From Eumeta japonica (lineage: Eukaryota > Arthropoda > Insecta > Lepidoptera > Psychidae), in the NCBI GenBank assembly GCA_005406025.1, contig BGZK01001324.1:107382-171381 (forward strand): 64,000 nt of DNA, in the 5' to 3' direction. Below, in pieces: positions 57,591-64,000 of the stretch. The notes under the pieces are model-generated. The model made no database searches and was not told the origin of the DNA. It saw nothing but the letters and a program-made list of their open reading frames with translations. The translations under genes were made by a program, and so were the position numbers. The first letter of the stretch is position 1, and every line of letters begins with the position of its first letter.

Positions 57591-57689
57591 ATAACATGAC
57601 TTTACCACATGAGATTATTTATATTATAGAAATTTAGAAGAATACAAAGAAGTCGATTTTGTGAATAATGATTTAAAAATCAAGACATA

Positions 57690-58408
57690 TACTATACTAG
57701 CGAACCGCCTCAGCTTCGCGCGAGTATCGCTATCTATAGCCAGATGAATTTTGGTGGATGGATGGGACGATCATGTGACGAAATTTTCGCTAATATTTAT
57801 AAGTTCAGTACCTCGCTACCCTAAAAAGACACATGTATTTTAGGAAAATGGGAAACTATATTTGTTTTATTATTTTATCTTAAGGACAGCAAATCGGCCA
57901 AGTATTTTTTTATTTATTTGGAGTAAAAACGTATAAATTTTTCGGTATGTCAACTCGGGAGCAAGCAACATATAATTATATGAAATTATAATTTCCTATG
58001 TGAAAAACATGGATTTTCCAAATTTAAGCCAACAATAGTCAACAATTGGCGTTGTACACTTCTTTTAATTGTAAATGCATAAACACGAAGAAAAATAGAA
58101 GAAAATCTAAATTTGTATTAATTTGTAGGGCAAACATAACACAAAATTCCTAAAAGCAATAAAATATTCTGTTAAACCAATTGCTATCGAATTTCTTTTA
58201 ATTATGAATACATACGAGGAAAAAGAGAAAAATTTTAACTTTGTATTAATTTGTAGGGAAAATAGTATCTCGCTAAGAAACAAAAAACATTATGTTGATC
58301 CAATCATTGCCAAACTTAAAGGATCACTCACTCGGCTTATCTGAAGACTATCTGAAAATTTCATTAAAACATTCGAGCCGTTTTGAAGTTCATAGGGAAC
58401 ATATACAC
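57690..58408 (+). repeat. Probable interspersed repeat, AT-rich
   Basis: It begins ACTAGCGAACCGCCTCAGCT TCGCGCG-like, a start I associate with dispersed insect repeats, and ends TTCGAGCCGTTTTGAAGTTC just before the foldback element. Between them TTTGTATTAATTTGTAGGG recurs at about 58113 and 58240 with different flanks. Borders are uncertain. Confidence 0.4.
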
Positions 58409-58410
58409 TA

Positions 58411-58916
58411 GGGTGGTCCTTATATAGGGTATGTTCGATTTTTTTTTCACTATAGTCCTATATCGGTTTCAAATCAATAAAAAAAAATCATGCTAAGTTT
58501 TAGCTCTTAATTTTAATATCATCCCCCCCCCCGCCCCGATAGCCTAAGTTTCAAATGGAAATAACACAGGAAAAGTTCTGTTCTTACTTTGGATTTTTTT
58601 ACTTCATGAATGAATAAACAGATTACGTCGATAAATAATAATTCTTACAGAAAATTTAACGTTCTACAAAAAAGGTTTCTTACAATTATTGCTAACTTTA
58701 TTGATTCAAAAGTTATTCGAGATCAAAATCAAAGTTCTAGTCAATTTTATGTTTTTTTTTTCATTTTTACCGTCATTTAATAATTGAATAATGAGGGGGT
58801 CGCGTTAATATTAAAATTAAGAGTTAAAACTTAGCACGATTTCTAAGAAAAGAATTTTATTGATTTGGAATCGATATCGCGAAAAAATTTGAACATACCC
58901 TAAATAAGGACCGCCC
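58411..58916. mobile_element. 506-bp foldback MITE with ~120-bp terminal inverted repeats
   Basis: The left end GGGTGGTCCTTATATAGGG (58411) and the inverted right end GGGCGGTCCTTATTTAGGG (58916) lead terminal repeats alignable for about 110-120 bp, to TTTTAATAT on the left (58522) and ATATTAAAAT on the right. TA flanks both ends (58409-58410 and 58917-58918), the signature of a Tc1/mariner-type insertion. The centre (58525-58800) has no coding and includes a short C tract (58524-58533). It depends on a transposase in trans. I do not know its family name. Confidence 0.85.
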
Positions 58917-59129
58917 TAATACACACATATATGCTGATGTACACACATCGATTTTGTACATACTGAGGACAATTTTTAATTTTTTCGTTCATTTAATACG
59001 GCACGCCATATTTACCAAATTCAAAATTTTCTAACACCCCTCTTATTAAATTTTGTGACTCACCCATCCTAAAATAATATCCCTGCTCTGCTTTATCGTA
59101 TTCATTGAAAAGGTTTTGTTTATAATCTA

Positions 59130-59580
59130 TACTACTATATAAATCTGTAGCGTCTGTCTGAACATTCATTTTTTTCGTAAAATTTCAAATTATATATTCG
59201 TCTTAAGACTAACTCACCCCAATCGTACCAATTAGTTTGTTTGTCTGTAAGTCTTTTTATAAATCAAGAATAGCTTGACTGATCGTACTGTAAATTGGTA
59301 TGTTGTAAGAACATATGATTGCGCAATTAATAGGCTACTGTGTGTCTGTCTGTTTGTTTTGGTTTTAATGGTTTTACCAATGTTGTCAATAAAAATTCGT
59401 ATATACCTAGAATTTATGATTGCACAAACGATAGGCTACTCTTTGTCAGTTTGTTTGTCTGTCTATCTGTTTGTGTGTATCTTTTAGAATTCAGAAATGA
59501 TTTCACCGATCTTGACAAAAATTGGTTTACAGTGAGAATATTTGATTGCGCAAATGATTAGTTACTTTCTGTCTGTAAAG
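59130..59580 (+). repeat. Degenerate tandem repeat, period about 100-126 bp
   Basis: The landmark ATGATTGCGCAA..ATAGGCTACT(G/C)TTTGTCTGTCTGTTTG recurs near 59316, 59417 and 59542, with GTTTTACCAATGTTGTC / GATTTCACCGATCTTGAC between. The tandem begins after TCTATACTACTATATAA, a start seen in some insect Helitron-like repeats. Open frames across it are periodic artefacts. Confidence 0.75.
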
Positions 59581-61180
59581 TTTATCAATATAAGTAAATG
59601 AAAGGCATAATATACAATACAGTTATTTTATTTGTATTAAATAAAACATGAGGTTCTGGGCATATGGTTGTTTTTTATGTGACTTCTGATATATAATAGG
59701 GTTCAACTTAGGTCTAAATTACCTAACTGTTTTACCAATTTGAACATATGATAAACATTGTACACTTATTAACAATGTAATTAATGGGTGTTATCCTACA
59801 TGTATCGCGAAAAGATATATAATCAAACTTAATGATATTCAGAAATAAATGTTGAGATAAATTTGAAACAGTCTTTTTGCGTGGAGAGCTGATAAAGTGA
59901 TTAAGGTACTCGATTTCGAACACTGAACTGGATTCACTTCCCATCTATATTTTTTTTTGGACTCTCATCTGTGATGAAACCTTGACAGTAGACAGTGTAG
60001 GCAGATATCTCTTAGTAAAAATGTTGCAGACTAAGGCTGCCTCAGGAATGGAACGCTGTACACTTCCTGACCGGCGTCTGTGTACCCAGATATCAGACAT
60101 TCACTATTGCGGGGGTTGAAAAAAAAAGGATCCTAGAACTATTATAGAGACATGCCACCGTATTGTAACCGGGATAACAGATTTCACCAATCGCTTTTTG
60201 AACAAAACATCGCATCTTACCCGTTGCTTAGGAGAGTCCTAAGATAAATACTAATATTAGACAGGAGAACATTTAATGGCTATAATATTTTCTTGAGAGA
60301 AATTTGGTTTTCGCAATGCCTATCCTGACGCTTTTCCAATTAGAAAAAGAATACAAGAATATCCACAAATTTTTGTATTTGAAAAAGTGATGTTCGATAT
60401 TACACAAATAACTGATGACAGATCAATATACTGAAGGAGTGAATGACACTAACAATTAGATATTCAAAATAGTTACTTTCAAATTTCTTCTTTTTTATGC
60501 TCCATCGACTGAATCGAGTTATAAATGCAAAAAAATGTTTTATTTTTAACCAAAACGAATTATGTATCCATCAGAATAACACTACAATATCTCGTTCAAA
60601 AGCTGTTATCTAATTATTATTTTACGAAGGAAAGCAAATATCTAAATTTGCTAGTAAACACCGATGTTAATTTTGAGGTGTTACAACACTACGATAGCAT
60701 AAAAAATAAATCAGTATTTCCATATTAATTTCTTTCTATGTAGTTGTATATGTGTGTATGTGTGCATCATTTGCATTTTGTCGGAGTAATGTATAAAATG
60801 AGTGTGTATTTTGTTAAGTTTTTTTTAGCGTGTTTATACTATTGATATACTTATTACATATAAAACTCACGGTATGTTGTACTCGGGTACGGGAAGATTT
60901 TGGGAAAAAAACTAACATTCGTATACGACGTCGTTTGCATATTTTTAGTATTGAATCGAACTATTAAGCTGATGATAAGAATTGTTTCATTAATAAAAAA
61001 AATCAGAGTGTAAAATGGAATATTAAGATTTCGTTTTGACTTCATCTTCATATTACAGATTCTACAAATTCTTCCACTTATAAAAAGTAACACTATGTCC
61101 AATAAATATAGCGTAAATTTTATTTTGATACTTTGATAATTTGCTTCGGCTTGGTTCAAAATTAAATTACAAACGAGGAA
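59581..61180. other. AT-rich stretch
   Basis: 60040-60250 is a little GC-richer (CACTTCCTGACCGGCGTCTG; ATTGTAACCGGGATAACAG) with no clean frame. The remainder shows nothing. Confidence 0.4.
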
Positions 61181-61450
61181 CAGAATCTAGAATTAAGGTT
61201 GTGACTGAAATGGGAATAAGAAGAGATCATCAGAATTAAGAGTGTGAGCAGAATCATAGCTGAAACCTACTTAAATTGAGATTGGGTTCGAAATCAAGAC
61301 TAATACAAACTGGCACTGAGTACAGGCCCGCGATCGGAATCGAGAACAGGATAGCGATCAGAATCATGATTATGAATGAATTCCTTCATCAATTAATAAG
61401 ACTAGGATCATATTCATAAATAAAGGAATTCATTCTATTTACGCGGGCGA
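61181..61450 (+). repeat. Purine-rich GAATC-rich stretch with 13-bp inverted repeat
   Basis: Words like GGAATCGAGAACAGG and CAGAATCATGATTATG repeat loosely over 61180-61380 (low-complexity purine strand). GAATGAATTCCTT at 61374-61386 is matched by its exact inverse at 61423-61435. Confidence 0.6.
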
Positions 61451-63546
61451 GTTGCGAGCGGAAACCTTCATATAAGACTCTTATAATACAAACTTATAGT
61501 GTACTTTATATTATTAGTAGTTTTTAGTTTATGTGACCAGGTAATAGAAAGAAACCGTTAAATGCAAGTTGAACTCGTGTGAAAAGAGTCCCGTACGATG
61601 AATATGATATCTCTTATTTTTTAAAATTTATTTATAGTAATTAAAACAAATGCAATTGTAAATTTTTTAGGCGCAATATTAAGATATTTACCATATTATT
61701 TTAAAGCCATAGGATTCTTATTTTGAAATCTAGATGTATATGCAATAATCTAAGTATAATAGTAAGTAATCTAAAACTGTCTTCTGTATTTTTTTCGAAA
61801 TTTTATGCTCAATGGTTTCGGATATAAGCGGAAGCAGTAATTTTCATCTATTTTCTTTTATAATTATTAATTTTCTTAAATAATGAAATAATTATTCGTT
61901 TTAAAATTATGAACAAAATATACCTGTTTGCGATTTTCACAATAAACCCTTTTATTTGATATGTTACACTGTATAGCTTGCTATTTTTTTATTCGTTTTT
62001 AATTTGCCTCCAAAATGACACCCATATTATAATTCGTTTACTTATGTTAAATCAATCAACCAATTTTTGAACTTAATTCGTCCGGTACATTCAGAGTAAA
62101 ACGACTACGACAGACGGAGCGACAGACACACGAGCCGTACAAGAGTTTCGTATTTTTCTAATAAAACGCACAGAAATTTAAAAATGAAAAAAACACAAAG
62201 ATTTCCACACATAATCTGGCCACAAGCGAACTAAATGTTCGTCAGTGATTTTTTAACAGCAAATAATTATCGAAGTTTTCATGGTGCTGGATGAGTTTAA
62301 TGCCGAAGCGGTTATTGGTTTGATACTGGCTTTAGAAGTTGGTTTGCGTGTAACGTGCAACACCCTAAACGGACTTTGACATCCATTACACAGTGAGGCG
62401 TATCTAAATGATTTAAACGAGAGATTGACACTTCGCGAACGTGAATGTGCCCAATGAAACGGATGACAGTTGGCGATTTTAATTACAAGTGGTGTGTGTG
62501 AGAATTTGCTATATCACTGACCCCCCTGTCCTGTCACATGTAGTCACGTTTGATGTGACCGCTTCCCCCACATCTTTGTATCCTTTATTCATCGAAATAG
62601 AAAAGCATATAATTATAACGTCGAACAAATTTACGTTCATTCATGTCACACGACTCACACAAATGTAAATGAGAACATACAAGATACTTTTAAACTAAAT
62701 GAGTCTCTTACAAATACCTTATTGTTGTCGTTTTTAGATTTAATTTTGAATGGCATTATTGTTTCTTAACGAAGAGAAAGAAAGAGAACACTGGTTGACA
62801 ACAAAAAAAGAAAGAATAAGAACACGTGGCAAGCATCTGAGCAGCGACGAAGCGAATATCGTATGCCGTGCCTACTTCGAAGCCAATTTCGTTTGGTCAT
62901 TTTGTATATGTAGGAATACTTCTATGCTATACTATTACTTTATAAATTATTACAAAATAGTGCTTTCATATCACTGAAACTACTGACAAGATGTTATTTA
63001 AAACAAAATAAAAAACAAAATAAAAATCTATCATTATTTTGGGCGAGAGCAACGAAAAGGGTGAGATAAGCTGTGGCGTGGATTTGAAAATGACACTGCA
63101 ACTAGTTATTTTCTCATCTGGTGTAGGGACTATTGCATGGTTTGCCAATTCATATAACGGGGCAAGAAATAAACAGTTTTTTAATTGAGAAAATCGATGA
63201 AGAACTTGTACTTTACTACAAGAAATCAGTTTGGCGTGTATATAAAAAATCACAATTTTTGTATTTATAATGATATTTCATCCATTAGTTTGAGAAAAGA
63301 AATAAAGACGTGTGTTTCTCTGAAAATAAGAGTTTTTATTCTTTAAATGCTAACTTAAACAATTACATTATTTATGCGTAAAAACAAACATTCACTTACC
63401 TGAAAATAAGAGAATCAACATTAAAAGCCCTTATTTCAGGTCTATTAACCTAATTTTATATAAATCAACAATTTTTATAATAAACTAAAAATTTACTAAA
63501 ATTCTTTGACAGTAACAGCGGCAGAGACATAATTCTATGCAGCGCA
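61451..63546. other. AT-rich stretch
   Basis: No supported gene. 62090-62130 has a GACAGACGGAGCGACAGAC run like those at repeat ends. Frames at 62750-62977 (plus) and 62966-63253 (minus) show no motif. Confidence 0.45.
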
Positions 63547-63600
63547 ATAATAAAGAAACACTAAAGAGGTTTTATAATAAAGAAACACTAAAGAGGTTTT
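63547..63600 (+). repeat. Exact 27-bp tandem duplication
   Basis: 63547-63573 is repeated without change or spacer at 63574-63600 (unit ATAATAAAGAAACACTAAAG plus AGGTTTT). Identity suggests a recent event. Confidence 0.96.
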
Positions 63601-63700
63601 CTTTACATAATCTGAAGACAAAGCAAAAATGTCACAAATTCAATGTTGAAGCCATCGTACCACTATTTATTTGTGTAACAGGATCGTATTAGCACCATCA

Positions 63701-63702
<2 letters not shown>

Positions 63703-63756
<54 letters not shown>
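63703..63756. repeat. (AT)27 microsatellite
   Basis: An uninterrupted AT run of 54 bases; its length is likely variable and hard to assemble. Confidence 0.98.
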
Positions 63757-63760
<4 letters not shown>

Positions 63761-64000
63761 ACACAATATCTTTGCAAATATGTTACATATATTGTAGTCA
63801 TAGTATAATGGCATACTCAAGATCTTTCTCGTCGCGAGCGAATTCTCAAACGAATAAAAAACATTGACATTTGAAACTGCGTATGCAGATACAACTTTGA
63901 AAGCAAAATAGTTACAATCGTAGCGTAAGTGTAAAAATAAATTGTAGTGGTCACTGAAAAAGAAACAAAGAAGTGAGAAAAAGTTTTCAAACGAGCTTAC
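63757..64000. other. AT-rich end of window
   Basis: No feature seen. Confidence 0.45.

Noticed and set aside
1..64000. CRISPR arrays, bacterial operons, bacterial terminators or riboswitches
   Set aside because: No regularly spaced repeats with unique spacers, no dense coding and no Shine-Dalgarno-led genes; the sequence is eukaryotic.

Overview
The window looks like gene-poor, AT-rich nuclear DNA of an insect, most probably a butterfly or moth (Lepidoptera). The evidence is the density of mariner remnants, copies of short interspersed repeats that I recognise from memory as common in lepidopteran genomes, a (TTCAAA)n-type retrotransposon tail, and GC-rich islands 100-400 bp long in a roughly one-third-GC background. 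There is no bacterial-style coding, no operon and no CRISPR array. I find no complete protein-coding gene; most open frames of 60-110 codons are chance frames in AT-rich DNA. The species assignment is an inference.

Layout: 1-2.3 kb holds a GC-rich coding-looking block that may be a terminal exon, with a dead mariner starting two bases after its stop. 2.3-8.5 kb is mostly featureless with a few old repeats. 8.6-11.8 kb holds two inverted copies of one ~770-bp repeat flanking a 5S rRNA-derived pseudogene joined to a retrotransposon-like 3' tail. 13-18 kb is AT-rich with a long (TA)n tract and two GC islands. 18.2-19.85 kb is a degenerate ~280-bp tandem array whose minus strand still reads as a repeated Lys/Glu-rich peptide. 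23.4-24.4 kb is a second type of mariner transposase, minus strand and broken. 25-34.3 kb has GC-rich islands with homeodomain-type motifs, a tRNA-derived SINE, an old repeat with a (CA)n(GA)n core, and a possible exon. 34.4-52.6 kb carries four copies of one MITE-like family, two of them abutting head to head. 50.2-50.9 kb is the strongest CpG-rich promoter-like block. 53-59.6 kb has a possible micro-ORF, an internally deleted piggyBac-like element, a truncated copy of the first mariner, a homeodomain-motif island, a 506-bp foldback MITE with TA target sites, and a degenerate satellite. The rest is AT-rich DNA with microsatellites.

The working picture is a large intergenic or intronic regulatory domain: spaced GC-rich islands (candidate enhancers or small exons) separated by decayed transposable elements. 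The elements do not act together now: every recognisable transposase is broken. The most interesting signals are the 5S-derived composite, the coding-like tandem array, several near-perfect hairpins that look like template-switch mutations (one with an in-window outgroup copy), and the motif-dense islands.
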